From assembly GCF_018873765.1 (NCBI RefSeq), contig NC_057919.1, forward strand, positions 63,006,484-63,070,483: DNA of 64,000 nucleotides, read 5' to 3'. Both the position numbers and the translations under genes were made by a program. The notes under the pieces were generated by a model. It was not told where the DNA came from, did no database searches, and worked only from the letters and a program-made list of their open reading frames with translations. Below are positions 11,421 to 24,000 of the stretch, one piece after another. Every line of letters starts with the position of its first letter. Position 1 is the first letter of the stretch. Source of the stretch: Telopea speciosissima (Eukaryota > Streptophyta > Magnoliopsida > Proteales > Proteaceae).

Positions 11421-12813
11421 GAATCAGTAATTTTTGAAGAACCAGCTGTTTTCTTTACACTGGCTTTGAACAGATTTTTGGTACTAAACTTGTAATTAAA
11501 GCCAAAATCCTGCTAGCATAACACCTGTCTTTTAGATAAATGGAAGATGTTTCCCAAATATTTTTTAAAAATGAACTTTTCTAAGATAAATACAACTGTT
11601 ATAATTGTTCCTAGAACAAGGATTCTTAAGGTGTCTCTTGAATTAGATGACTTTCTAATTGTCAAAGTCCTCCATGGGCTCATTTCTCCAACATTAATGG
11701 CAGCAGCAGTATATATATATATATATACCAGCATAGGAGAAAGAGATGGAGGACTGGGGATGGTTCTGGTGAAGATGACTTTATTGCCAAGGTGATATGC
11801 CTTTTTAGAAATCTAAAGGTTTCAAATTTACCGTTTGAGGAACGAAAATGATCCACAGATTTGAAATCATTGTATGCTCGATGCTTTTATTTCAAATGAC
11901 ATGATTCATATTTCATCTAGAGAATAGAGTATTCATCACAGCTCCACATGAAGATGTGTGGCACTACTCAAAGCACGCATATGGTCTCAATACACAGTCT
12001 GTTTTCCCAAACAGTTCCCTGAGGTATGCTTCATTTGGAACAAGATGTTCGTTGAAGAACTCAAGTGGTGAACATTCCCAAGGAGATGGAAATATCTCCG
12101 GGATCGAGAAGTTGCAAGCAATCAATGACTGTAGCAGAAAGCCCTCCCCCCATGCGCGCTCTTCCCAAAAGAAGCTGAGTGAAACCCTTTAGTAGGAGCC
12201 CCCCAAACTGAGAAAATGCAACTTGGTGATTGTAAACCTCTAGTGGGCATAGGAAATTGAAACCTCTCAAAACATCGCTCATACCCTGAAGGTCCTAGAT
12301 TGTCAAGTAAACAAGTGAACGATCATCAAAATTTGAACTTGTTAGCACTCACTGAAGTTGGAGAAAGTAGAGGATGGATGCCCCAATTGGGAAGAGGACC
12401 ACTGTACAGTTTGCTACTTTCTGAAAGTGTTGTTAAATGGGACCTCCTAAAATCTAGATTTATATGCCAATGATCCACCATCACACGAATCATGCCAATC
12501 TCCTCCGGGTTGGAGTTCAGCTTATCCTCAACTAAGTGAGTGTCCTCTCTTCAGTCTCTGTAGATGGTCCGGAGAATCCAAACTAGTACAGTCACCAAAT
12601 GTTGGCTTAAATCAAAGAAAAGTATATTCCTCCAAAAATCTTTTTAGAATAAATCTAAAAATAATTTTCAACTTCCTCCTAATCATAGAGGCTACTTATC
12701 GCAAGGCTATAAACATCCAATAAAACTCATTTATATCCCATTTAGAAATTCAGTCTAAAGTTACAAAGTCTACAAATGTTTTATCAACAATTACATCAAC
12801 TATACTTTCAACC
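9141..12813. other. No gene recognised
   Basis: Apart from a TA/GA microsatellite at 11367-11416, I find no coding region, RNA gene or delimited element. It may include 5' leader or intron of the OBERON-type gene. Confidence 0.5.
11367..11416. repeat. (TA)n(GA)n microsatellite
   Basis: About 13 bp of TA alternation followed by an uninterrupted (GA)18 run. Confidence 0.95.
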
Positions 12814-12988
12814 GAGGGTGGACCTTGGTGCAACGGTAAGGTTGCTCCATTGTGACCAAGTGGTCACAGGTTTGAGTCTCTAGAAACAGCCTCTCCGTGA
12901 CAGGGGGGTAAAGCTGCGTACATTATGACCCTCCCCAGACCCCGCAGTGGCGGGAGCCTCGTGCACTGGGTACACCCTTTTTTTTTTT
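12814..12988 (+). mobile_element. Au SINE, copy 1
   Basis: The tRNA-derived SINE begins GAGGGTGGACCTTGGTGCAA, with a box B-like GGTTTGAGTCT, the conserved GCTGCGTACATTATGACC and GCGGGAGCCTCGTGCACTGG, and ends in a T-run. That layout is typical of the Au SINE family of angiosperms. The flanks ACTTTCAACC (12804-12813) and ACTTCCAACC (12991-13000) form a 10-bp target duplication with one mismatch. Confidence 0.92.
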
Positions 12989-14703
12989 GTACTTCCAACC
13001 AAACACCCCAATTTGAAAGGTTGGTATTTTGGAATGGCTGGACTCTTGGAGAAATGGACAATCCTGGTTGGTTCAACAAAACTAGTATCTGGGCTTCGTG
13101 TTTTAGAAGTCTTAGAGCCCTTCCGTTGTTTGGTGTGAGAAGCTAGAATTTTATCCCTTTACTCGTTGTCTTTCTATCGAAGGATAATTGAAGAAGTTTA
13201 TAAATTCCTTTGCTTGTAAAAGTTAAAAATTTTCTTTCACTTGTCAACTGGAGAACGAGAAACATCAGAATCAATTCGTAATTTTACGTAAATAGTAGGA
13301 GAGACTGGTTTCACTCGAGTGCATAAAACTCTTCCTACTGTGTAAACTAGAGTTGTTAATGCTGATTTTCTATTAACAACTCAAACTAACTTGAAATTAT
13401 TGGATTGCTGATTTAATAGCATGAATCAAGACTCAAAGAGTTTGAAGACAGTCTCAAAGATAGTGCAGTTACATTTCTATGCAAGGTTTACTATCTCCCA
13501 CAACCAATAGTTAGGACTTGCCCATTATTACGTGATGATCACATTTTCAAAGTTTTGCAAACTTCTTTAATCAAATGGGTTATATCTCTTACTGAAAAGA
13601 AAAAGGATACTATGACTTAGCTCCCCAAAATGACACAAGTCGAACATACATGACATGTTCTATTTGTTGATATCACTGGGCCTTCCCACTGATATGCAGT
13701 CAAACCTGGAGAAGTCTACCTTCAGTCAGTTTGTTCTTGTACAAAACCCAGCTTGGCAAATTTCTGATATTAATATACGATTAATAAAAAAATGATTGGC
13801 TCACCTGCAGTTGATTCACCTATCAATTTTATGAGCAGAAATAGGGGTATTACACTTATCCACTCACATCTATTTACAACAATACCCCTGGATACCACTA
13901 TTTGATTTGATTAGTCGAGCTAGCTAGCTCACCTGAGGGTGGTGTAATTACTGCTCTAATAAATGATAGGTTAATTTAGGTTACAATTTATACTTAGCTT
14001 TATTGGTAAGACTTAAGAGTTGTGTTGTATAATGTTTTTGAATTCAAATCTTAACAAAAAGCATTTTTAGCATTAGTTATTCTTGATGTTTTTAGTGTGT
14101 GTGAATTAATTAAGTATAGAATATAATGTTTGGTACAAACTGGGTGTGACATGGAGCTGAAAGATGACTTGACCAAAATCAAGTTTGGAGTCCATTTCAG
14201 ACCAATAGCCACAAACCAGTTTTTATCCGACAAAGATCCAGGCTAGTCCAAATTTTTTTGCCACCTCTAAGTTAACAGTATATGAAAGTATGATTCTATG
14301 AATGATCAGTGAGGTATATAAGTCCCAATGCACCCTCAACTTTTCCCCACAGACAAAACTGATTTACAAGATAAATAAAATTTTCAATGTTTGTCTCTTT
14401 TTGTCGTCAATAAATTGTGTTGGTTTGGTGATCATTGCGTGCATGAAACCAGTTCGTCTGCCACTTCCAGTAAGTCATTCCTTGTATTTTTACTGTGTGT
14501 CAGTGACGACAGTGGTTCTGGTGGCACTGGTGCTGAGGGGAGAATCTTCCTGTCTGTCTCTATATTTGCATCCCGTACTAAGCAACACTGAGTGAATGAT
14601 TAGCACTTACAATATCTGTAATTTATATTTTGTTTAATTGCTATGAGTAAACAGGATCAGATACAGTTCACTGGGCTCAATCAACTCCAGAGAAACAGAA
14701 CAG
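12989..14703. other. No gene recognised upstream of the OBERON-type ATG
   Basis: AT-rich sequence without a supported exon. An acceptor-like ACAG at about 14650-14656 precedes the 14704 ATG and leaves an open in-frame leader, so the first coding exon could begin before 14704. Confidence 0.45.
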
Positions 14704-15070
14704 ATGGATTCCGCTGTTTGTGATGAAAGTATGGATTATGAGGCTGAGGTAAAAGGAAATGGTCTACATCTCAGGCCAGTTTCCGCAGGAGAATCAGGTG
14801 AAGGGCTTCCATACGCTCCTATAGATTGGCCTAACCCTGGTGATAACTGGACTTGGAAGGTAGGAAAAAGGAAATCAGTTCGTGGCTTCTGGGGTGATAG
14901 GTACTTGTATCTTCCAATCAGGCTTCAGACGTCCTTGCGTAAGAGACGATGTTTCGCGAGCAAGCATTCAGTTGAACAATATATCCGGATGGAATTCCCT
15001 GATAAGGATGTCAATGCTTTCTTTTCCTCTTTTAGCTGGAAGATCCCTGCAGAAAAGTATCAAGCAAAAG
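14704..15070 (+). CDS. OBERON-type gene, exon 1
   Basis: Encodes the N-terminal conserved block and ends KYQAK plus one base at AAAAG|GTCTGA. The donor phase (1) matches the acceptor at 23374/23375, giving QAK-DQITLEV. Confidence 0.75.
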
Positions 15071-18000
15071 GTCTGAATGTAGTAGTGATGTGCTTTTTGT
15101 CTCCATCTATTTTTATGCAAGTATTTTCCTGGAGAGTAAGCTGTTAGGAACAGCTAGATTTACGTTGTTGCTTCTATAATTGCAAGGATTTATACTATAT
15201 CCTCCTAAAACATGTAATTAGTAAGATTTTAATTAATATTTGCGTCTAAAAAGTTATCTTGTCCATAGAAGTGACAGGGTTCATCAAGCTGTTGGAATAT
15301 TATTATTATTTTTTTTTTTTTGGGGGGGGGGGGGGGGGAGCTCTTAAGTACAAACAAATTTTAAGTTGTCATCTTGTAATAATTTTTCATCATTATTGTT
15401 AGCATCTATAGCAATAATCAAGTGATTTTCCTTATCCAAATAAGGAAGTGATCTCTAGTTTGCGGCATTAAATTAGACCACATGGCAATTTTATTTGCCA
15501 TATCTTCTTGTTATTTTTCACATGGCAGCTAGAGGCCACATTATGAATGACCAAGTCGTGCTTGGAAAATTTATGGGTACTTGCTCTAGTGACTTTAGCG
15601 AGTGCTTATTGCATGTGATTACATGTGGACCTCCAATAAGCATTTGAAGTTCCAATATATAAATTTTACAAAGCACATCAAAACCTACACTAACTAGGTT
15701 TTCACTCACATAAATTTCTAATAATGATGCTTCAAAATACAACTGAGTTATCTACGAGTTTAATCTATAAGCATTTAAATATCTCCATTCATAGCTCTAT
15801 GCCTCTACTTTCTTCATTTAGTTTTTTGGGTTGCTCCCTTTCAGTTTTATTATTGATATTTGTCCCCTTGGAAGTCATTCTGTGATCTTTTTGATTTATT
15901 TATTGTCTAGATCATGCACATCTATACCGTCTCTTTTTCCATCTGTTTTCACTTTGTCATACATGATTTGTTTTTCTTTTACTTCTTGGGTGTCTGTCCA
16001 TGTACTTACATGGAGCTAGTTTGCTTAGCGAACACTTCTGGAGGTTATGTGTGTTTTATTCTGTAGGGAGTTAATGTATGAGGCAGGACATCTCATTTGT
16101 ATTGTCATTGTAGGTCAGATGACTAAAGTTTCAAGTGTTGCATGTTATTATTGGTCATAGGATTAATACTCCACATCCATGTCTTGTGTGCATATTTGGG
16201 CATTGATTGGGATTCCTTTTGAGTTAACACTTTTGAAGAAAGGTCACTAGTATTGCCCACACTGTCAAACTTTTCCAATCTGACCTTGTCTTGATGGTTC
16301 TAATGTTTCCCCTATGGATGGCCCTACTTGGATTGATTAGATAATGATAGTCCTTAGATAAGATTTAGATCAGTTGATCAGTGATTTTTGCTTCTTTTTT
16401 TTTCTGTCTGAGAATCATATAGAATCCAAGATATGGCTTGCGTGATCTAATTCCTAAATGTTACCTATTTAGAGAACATTTGGCTTATTCTTGTATGCAT
16501 TTAAATCATGGGTTATTTACTATGGAAGATTGATTTTGAAGAAAGCAAATCTTCGTATCTCTAGTTAACTAGTTTTACAAATAGTTTTGCCACATTTTGC
16601 AATTCCTTTTGCCAGAAAATCCCATAGATGGATCATTTGATTTGAGGACCTATGAGCAATTTTGATGCAGAATTAAAGACTTTACCAGTGTAGGAAGTCC
16701 AAGAAGAACCAGGCCTAATGTGGTCCAGTTTTATCTTAAACAGGCTTAATGTGTTAAGTTGCTTTGTTTTCTTTTAATTGAAATAAGTTAAGTTTCAATT
16801 GAACTGGTGGCCCAATGGTCCAGTTTTAGTTGTCATTTTCTTTAAGAATCAAGGCCTCGATTGGTAGTGAATCCAATCAACTCCTTGCGGTGAGAAACCC
16901 AGGTGTTATTCTCTTATCTCTTTGATCTCCTCTAGAAGAATATCAAATCTGTTTCTGTTCTAGTCTGTAGTTGAGATTCTGTTTTCTGTTCCTGCGATAG
17001 AGCAATCCTAGTTACATAATGTTTGCTGGAAATCAAGGTATTATCGATATTAATGTAAGTCTCGGTATTAGCGCCTGGTGCTAATACCGAGATGGGTGAG
17101 AAGGGTAGTTTAGTCATATTTTGTTAGTTATTTTTATTTACTTTTCCTGTTTTGCCCTTAGTGATAATATATATTGAAGTTTAGTGGGAGATCACACACA
17201 AGGTGTGACTCCCAAGTTGCACATCATCTCCCTCTGTCTCCCTCTCTCGGTTTCCTCTATTTTCTCTTTCTTTTTTCTCATATTGTTTTACGTGGTATCA
17301 GAGCTATAGGCACTGTTACAGCTCTCCTTGGTTGTCTTCTTCTCTTTTCTTAAGCTTACTATTGGAATTGAAGTGTTCGTGCAAAGTTGAAGTTTTGCGG
17401 TTTCTCCTATTTTTTGTTTGAAGGGGTGCAGCATCCTATGCTGTGTTTTGGGACTGTGTAGAGACTAATCCATGTTCTAAATTAAGAACTAGGTCTCTCT
17501 TTGTGTTTGTGGGTGATTGATGGAGTGAAGATTGCATTGGAAGCTAAAGAACAAAAATTGGCAGCACTTGTCAGGGTTTTGAGATCGATTTTTCCCAGGG
17601 TGAGAAATCAACTTTTTTGATTGTTTTTTTGGACTCTCTCTTTTATTGGATGGAGTTTTTGGAGTGTGCTGGCCTTTTTGGAAGCTACTGTGGCAGCAGA
17701 GCACCTACTTTTGAGATCGATTTTTGTCAGGGTTTTTAAGGATCGAATTTTCCAGAATTTTCACATCCTATTTTTTGCAATTTTACTCCATCGATTGGGC
17801 TGTGAATAATATCTGACAATTCAAAGACTGTGATGACTGGAGTTTTCTCTTCCTCCAATCGTATTACTGAAAATAAATTGGAGGGGATTGCCAACTTTCA
17901 ACAATGGAAGAAAATTGTTACGTTGGTTCTGACCGGACGTGATCAGCTGGTCACTTGTTTAAGATTAAACCTAATGATGACCCATTATGGGATACTATTG

Positions 18001-21000
18001 ATGCTAGAATCTTGGGACAAATGCTGAATTCTATGGAGAACCAAATTGTCGATTTGGTGACACACATTGACACTGTCAAGGAGTTGTGGGAGTATCTTTA
18101 TGTTCTGTATTCTGGATAGAACAATCTTTCTCACATTCATGATCTGTCTCAAGAGTTCTATAGGGCTGATCAAAAGGGTCGTCCTTTGACCCAATACTTT
18201 GCTAATTTCAAGAGGATGTATGAGGAGCTGAATTCTCTACTTCCTATTACTTCTAATGTGGAACAAATGCAAAGTCAGCAGGAGCAGCTTGCTGTCATGG
18301 GAGTTTTGGGAGGACTTGGGAAGGAGTTTGATTCAATCCATTCCCAAATTCTTGGTGGTGACAAGGTAACCACACTGTCCAAAACATGTTCCATGGTTCA
18401 ACGTGTCTCTCGTGAGAGTACTACTCCAGTTGATACATCAGCTTTAGCCTCTTTTCCACCCAACCGTGGGCCCAATAGTGGGGCTGGTAATAGTGGTAAT
18501 GGTAATAGTGGTGGTGGTCGTGGACGTGGGGTTGGCACTGGTAAACCACCTATTTTGGGTACTCAGGGTGCTTCTGATAGTTCCAGTTCGGTGAAGACTT
18601 GTCACCATTGTGGTCGTTTAAGACATATCCAATGTTTTTGTTGGAAACTTCACGGCAAACCACCTCAGCAACAGTTTGCCAATTCTGCTACTACTACTGA
18701 GTTTGCTATTTCTACATCTCCATAGCCTGAGGGTAAGACCATGAAGATGTTTGATGATGAGTATCATCGTTTTAGCTAGTTTCAAAAATTTCTCAGTCAT
18801 CCCAACCTCCAACTGCCACCTTTGTTTAGACAGGTAATGTCACTGCATGTCTTTCGATTGCTACTTTTCGTCCCTGGATCATTGATTCAAGGGCTTCGGA
18901 TCATATAATTGGTGTCTCAGGTATATTTTCCTCCTTCCAAAAATCATCTAGTGTTACTTTAGCTGATGGTTCCTTAGCTAAAGTGACTGGTACTGGTACT
19001 GGTATTGTTCATGTTACATCTTCTTTGTCATTATCTTCAGTCCTTTATTTTCCTGACTTTCCTTTCAATCTCTTGTCTGTTAATAGGTTTACCTAAACCT
19101 ATAATTGTTTAGTAACCTTTTTCTTGGACTCATGTGTGTTTCAGGATTATACGACGAAGAAGATGATTAGTAAAGGTCATGAATCGGGGGTGCTATATAT
19201 ACTTGAGGACACTTCATCTATGGTGTGTTCCAATTTGGCATCACCTCACCAGATTCATTGTCGTTTGCGTCATCCTTTGTTGGAGAGTTTGAAGCTCTAG
19301 ATAGTCGTTTTTAGCCACTTTCTAGTTGGAATTGTGAGTCCTGTCAGTTTGGGAAACTTCACTGTGTGAGTTACCCTCCTAGAGTCAATAAACGGTTTGA
19401 CCAACCTTTTTCTTTAGTTCATCCAGATGTATGGGGTCCTTGTCCTGTCGTTTCCAAGTTGGGTTTTCGTTATTTTGTTACCTTTGTTGATGACTATTCC
19501 AAGGTTACCTGGCTTTATTTAATGAAAAATCGTTCGGAGTTATTTTACATTTTTTGTGCTTTTGTGAGTGAAGTTAGTATTGAGTTTCAGACTCCTTGTG
19601 TATTTTTCGTAGTGATAAAGCTAAGGAGTATTTTTCTGCCTCCTTTGCTGAATATATGGTTCAACATGGTATTATTCATTAGTCCTCTTGTGCCAACACT
19701 CCACAACAAAATAGTGTGGCCGAGAGAAAGAATAGACATTTAATGGAAGTCACTCGGTCTCTTTTGTTTGAGATGAAAGTGCCTAAATTTTTTTGGGCAA
19801 ATGCTGTTTTGACTGCGTGTTACCTTATTAACCGTATGCCTTCCTTTGTTTTACGTGTTGGTATTCCTTTTTCTTTGTTATTTCCTTTTATGCCTTTGTT
19901 TGTATTACCACCATGGGTGTTTGGTAGTGTTTACTTCATTTGTAATCATCATCCTGGTGTTTCAAAGTTGGATCCTAAAGCCCTTAAGTTTTTTTTGTTG
20001 GTTATTCCCGCACACAAAAGGGTTATCATTGTTACTTCTTTAACTTACATAAATACTTTGTTACTGCTGATGTTTCCTTCTTTGAATCCACTCCGTATGA
20101 TGCTTCTTCTTTTACTGTGTCAGAGTTGGATGATGATCTTCCCGTTTATGTTGTTCAGTCTCTTGTTAACCCTGTTCCACAAGCTGCCTCATCACCGGCA
20201 CCTGCTCTTACTGTGTTCCAACGTCACCAATGGAAAGTATGGGCTCCCCCCGTTTCGGCTGCTTTTACTCCATCTACTTCTTCCCCAGCTGATCCTGCAA
20301 TAGGTACTACTTCTTCTGATCTTGATGTTCCTATTTCTCTTCGTAAGGGTGTTCAGAGTTGTATCCAACACCTCATTTCTAACTTTGTGTCCTATGCTGG
20401 TTTGTCTTCCACCTTTCATTCCTGTTTACATACCATTGAAAATCATCATGTTCCTAAGTCTGTCGTAGAGGCATTATCTAATCCTCAGGTAAATCTGCTA
20501 TTGGTTGTCGTTGGGTGTACGTGGTGAAAGTGAACCCTGATAGATCCTTGGCCCGTTTGAAGGCACGTCATGTGGCGAAGGGCTATGCCCAAGTATATGG
20601 TGTGGATCACTTAGATACTTTTTCTCCTATGGTAAAACTTACTTCTGTTCGCATTTTGATTTCCCTTGCTGCTACTTATCATTGGCCTTTGTATCAGTTA
20701 GATGTTAAGAATTTGCATGAAGAGGTTTTTATGGAACAACCTCCTGGGTTTGTTACTCAGAGGGAATCTGGTCTGGTTTGTAAGCTCAAGAAGTCATTGT
20801 ATGGGCTGAAACAGTCCCCACAGGCTTGGTTTGGCCGGTTCACTGAAGTTGTGTTAGAATTTGGACTGACACGGTGTGGTAGTGATCATTCAGCATTTTT
20901 TCGCTGTTCTGATGCAGGGAAAATATTCCTTGTTTATTTAGATGATTAGTTATTACAGGAGATGATGTTTCCGGTATTGAGAACTTGAAGGTACATTTGC

Positions 21001-24000
21001 AGCAGAAATTTCAGATTAAGGACCTGGGAAAGTTGAAGTATTTCTTAGGTGTAGAAGTGGCTCAGTCGAAGAAAGGGTTTTCGCTTTCACAGCAAAAGTA
21101 TGTTTTTGATCTTCTTTCAGAGACAGGGATGTTGGGTTCTAAACCTCTAGATATTCCCATGGATCCTAATTTAAAGCTTATGGCTAATGATGGTGATGTT
21201 TTAGGTGATCCTGAGAAGTATCGGAGGCTAGTTGGGAAATTAAATTATTTAACAGTGACTCGGTCTGACATTGCCTTTCCTGTTAGTGTGGTGAGTCAAT
21301 TCTTATCTGCTCCTCAGACATCTCACTGGGAGACAGTTGTGCGTATCTTGCGTTACCTCAAAAGGCTCCTGGACGTGGTTTCCTCTATAGTGACCATGGC
21401 CATAGGCGGATAGAAGGTTTTTCGGATGCTGATTGGGCAGGATTTCTAGTTGGCAGGAGGTCGACTACAGGTTATTGTATATTTTTTGGAGGGAACCTGG
21501 TGGGTGATACCTGCTGTCCATATTGCTCCAAATCATGTGTTTCATTAAAGAACGAAACATATTGAGGTTGATTGTCATTTTGTTCGAGAAAAGCTTCAAT
21601 AAGGGCTGATTTCTCCTTGTCATGTTCGTACAAGAGAGCAACTTGCTGATGTATTTACGAAGTCTTTGGGGAGCGCAAGAGTGGATTATATTTGTTACAA
21701 GCTGGGCATAATTAACATCTATGCTCCAGCTTGAGGGGGATTGTTATCGATATTAATGTGTGTATCGGTATTAGCGCCTGGTGCTAATACCGAGATGGGT
21801 GAGAAGGGTAGTTTAGGCATAGTTTGTTATTTATTTTTTATTTACTTTTCCTGTTTTGCCCTTAGTGATAATATATATTGAATGTTAGTGGGAGATCACG
21901 CACAAGGTGTGACTCCCAAGTTGCACATCATCTCCCTCTCTCTCTCTTGGTTTCCTCTGTTTTCTCTTTCCTTTTCTCATATTGTTTTACACAAGGAAAC
22001 AAGGGTCACCTTCTGATTTCAGAAAACTCTTAAGGTCAGTACTCTAAATTCCATTCTAATATCAAGTTCTGATTTTGCTGAGTGAACGCCGTAATCCTAT
22101 TCCAAGCGGGATTCGATACTTGCTATTTTGGGAAGCTATGTAAGAAATGCGATTTGCTGATCTGTTAAGTCTATAATTTGGTTGATTTTAAGCTTTCCTA
22201 GTCCCACTAGGACGTGTATATATTATTAGATCTAACCCTTGGATCTGGCTGATATGTTCAGCAACTATTCTAAGCATACAGACAAGCACTCGACAAGGAG
22301 AATCTGTTGATCTGACTTGTTGATTTGATTTTATCTAATTTCTTTTGATTCTGAAATTTCCTACTCTGTAATCGATCCTGTCTGTTGGTACTGGTTTATA
22401 TATATATATATATCAGAACCACAATAAATTTGCTCTGTTTCTTCCTGGCATTGTTGTTATGGTGCGCTTGACCCAGAATCGATAAATAGCACCAGCCCTT
22501 GATGTAGATTCCATGGGCTTCACTACAACCGCAGTGTCTAAGGGTTTGTCTAACACCCAAAATAGTGGACCAACCTAAGGGGCCATAGGGCCAACCAGCT
22601 AAGCCGAGCCAGCCTCTATCGGCTGGAAGTTTCTGGTTCTTCCAAAACCAGATCATGGGGGATATCTAGCCTAGACAACAAGTAAATCTGCAAGACCTGA
22701 TTGGAACTTCTAGAAGGATTTTGTTTCCTTGCTATGTCAGTCCTTTTTTTTTTTGTTTCCTTTTTTGTTACTAGTCTAGGCCAAGCAAAATCTGATTTCT
22801 TGTAATACAAGGCTCAATTGTTCTAGAGACTTCTAATTTTATTACCTTCTATTTTGGCTCCCACACTTGAGCCACTTCACTCATAAAGCATGGAATCCCA
22901 GCCGGAAGAGAAATATGTCCTATCTGGCCCAATAAATTCTTTATATGGCATTGCACAATCAATAAATACCTGAAAGCAGTCACTTTCCCTGTTGGGGATG
23001 TTTTTCTTTAATTGGAGGATGGGGGGGGGGGGGGAAAGGGAAGAATAGAGAATCTAAACCTATTATATATAATGTTACGTGATCACCAGATCCTTTTGTC
23101 ACAATTGTTAGTTTCACTGTATGCATTTAAAATTTTCTATCTTCTCCTTCTGAGGACTAGAAAAGCGGGAATCTAAGTTGATTTGGTTTTCTTCTGCCTC
23201 TTCTCTTTACCTCATCAAAGTATCAGTCATGAGAAATTATTTAATATTAAAATGTTAGATAATCCTATTTTGAACTGTAAATACAGGTGCCAGTTCTCAT
23301 ATGGGATCACATGAACATAGTTATTATTCTGTAATCAAATTTTTTTTTTTTTTTTTTTTTTGTGGGACTTACAGACCAGATTACTTTGGAAGTTATGCTT
23401 CCTGTGGAAGACATTGCTGTACATTCTGAGACTGAGTCACAGCCTGGGAGTATGGATTGTAAGGCTAGAAATAAGATGTGCGATCTCCAAATACTAGCGG
23501 GGACCTGTTCTCTTCCAGCCATGGATTGTAATATATGTTGCAGTGAACCTGATTTTTGTCGTGACTGTTGTTGTATACTTTGCTGTAAGACTATTGATTG
23601 GACATATGGAGGTTATAGTTTTATTAGATGCGAAGCAAAGGTGGATGATAACTATATTTGTGGGCATGTTGCACACATAGAATGTGCTCTTCGTTCATAC
23701 ATGGCTGGGACCGTTGGAGGAAGAATTGGATTAGATGTTGAATATTATTGCAGACGTTGTGATAGGAGGACAGATCTCATTTCACATGTTACAAGGCTTC
23801 TACAGACCTGTGAATCTCTCAATGCTTGGGAGAAGATTGTGAAGATTTTGAACCTAGGTTTGTGCATTTTACGAGGCTCACAAAGAAAAAGCGCAAAGAA
23901 GTTGCTGAATCGTATGGAGTTGGCTAGGAGAAAGGTAAAAGTTAACCCATTTTAGGACACAGTATCTGGAGTCCTCTCTTCCAAAGTTATCTTCTGATTT

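Larger units (their letters stand above)
17039..21991 (+). mobile_element. Ty1/copia LTR retrotransposon, complete but inactive
   Basis: A 4953-bp element bounded by LTRs 17039-17292 and 21742-21991 and a 5-bp target duplication CAAGG (17034-17038, 21992-21996). The primer-binding site TGGTATCAGAGC (17293-17304) complements initiator tRNA-Met, and a purine tract precedes the 3' LTR. Internal order is gag, protease, integrase, RT, RNase H, the copia order. The LTRs differ at roughly 15-17 positions plus small indels, so insertion is not recent. It lies in intron 1 of the OBERON-type gene, sense to it. Confidence 0.96.

Noticed and set aside
12061-12282. Open frames on both strands around 12.0-12.3 kb
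   Set aside because: No recognisable domain, no splice context, and no family match; could be an old retrocopy but unsupported.
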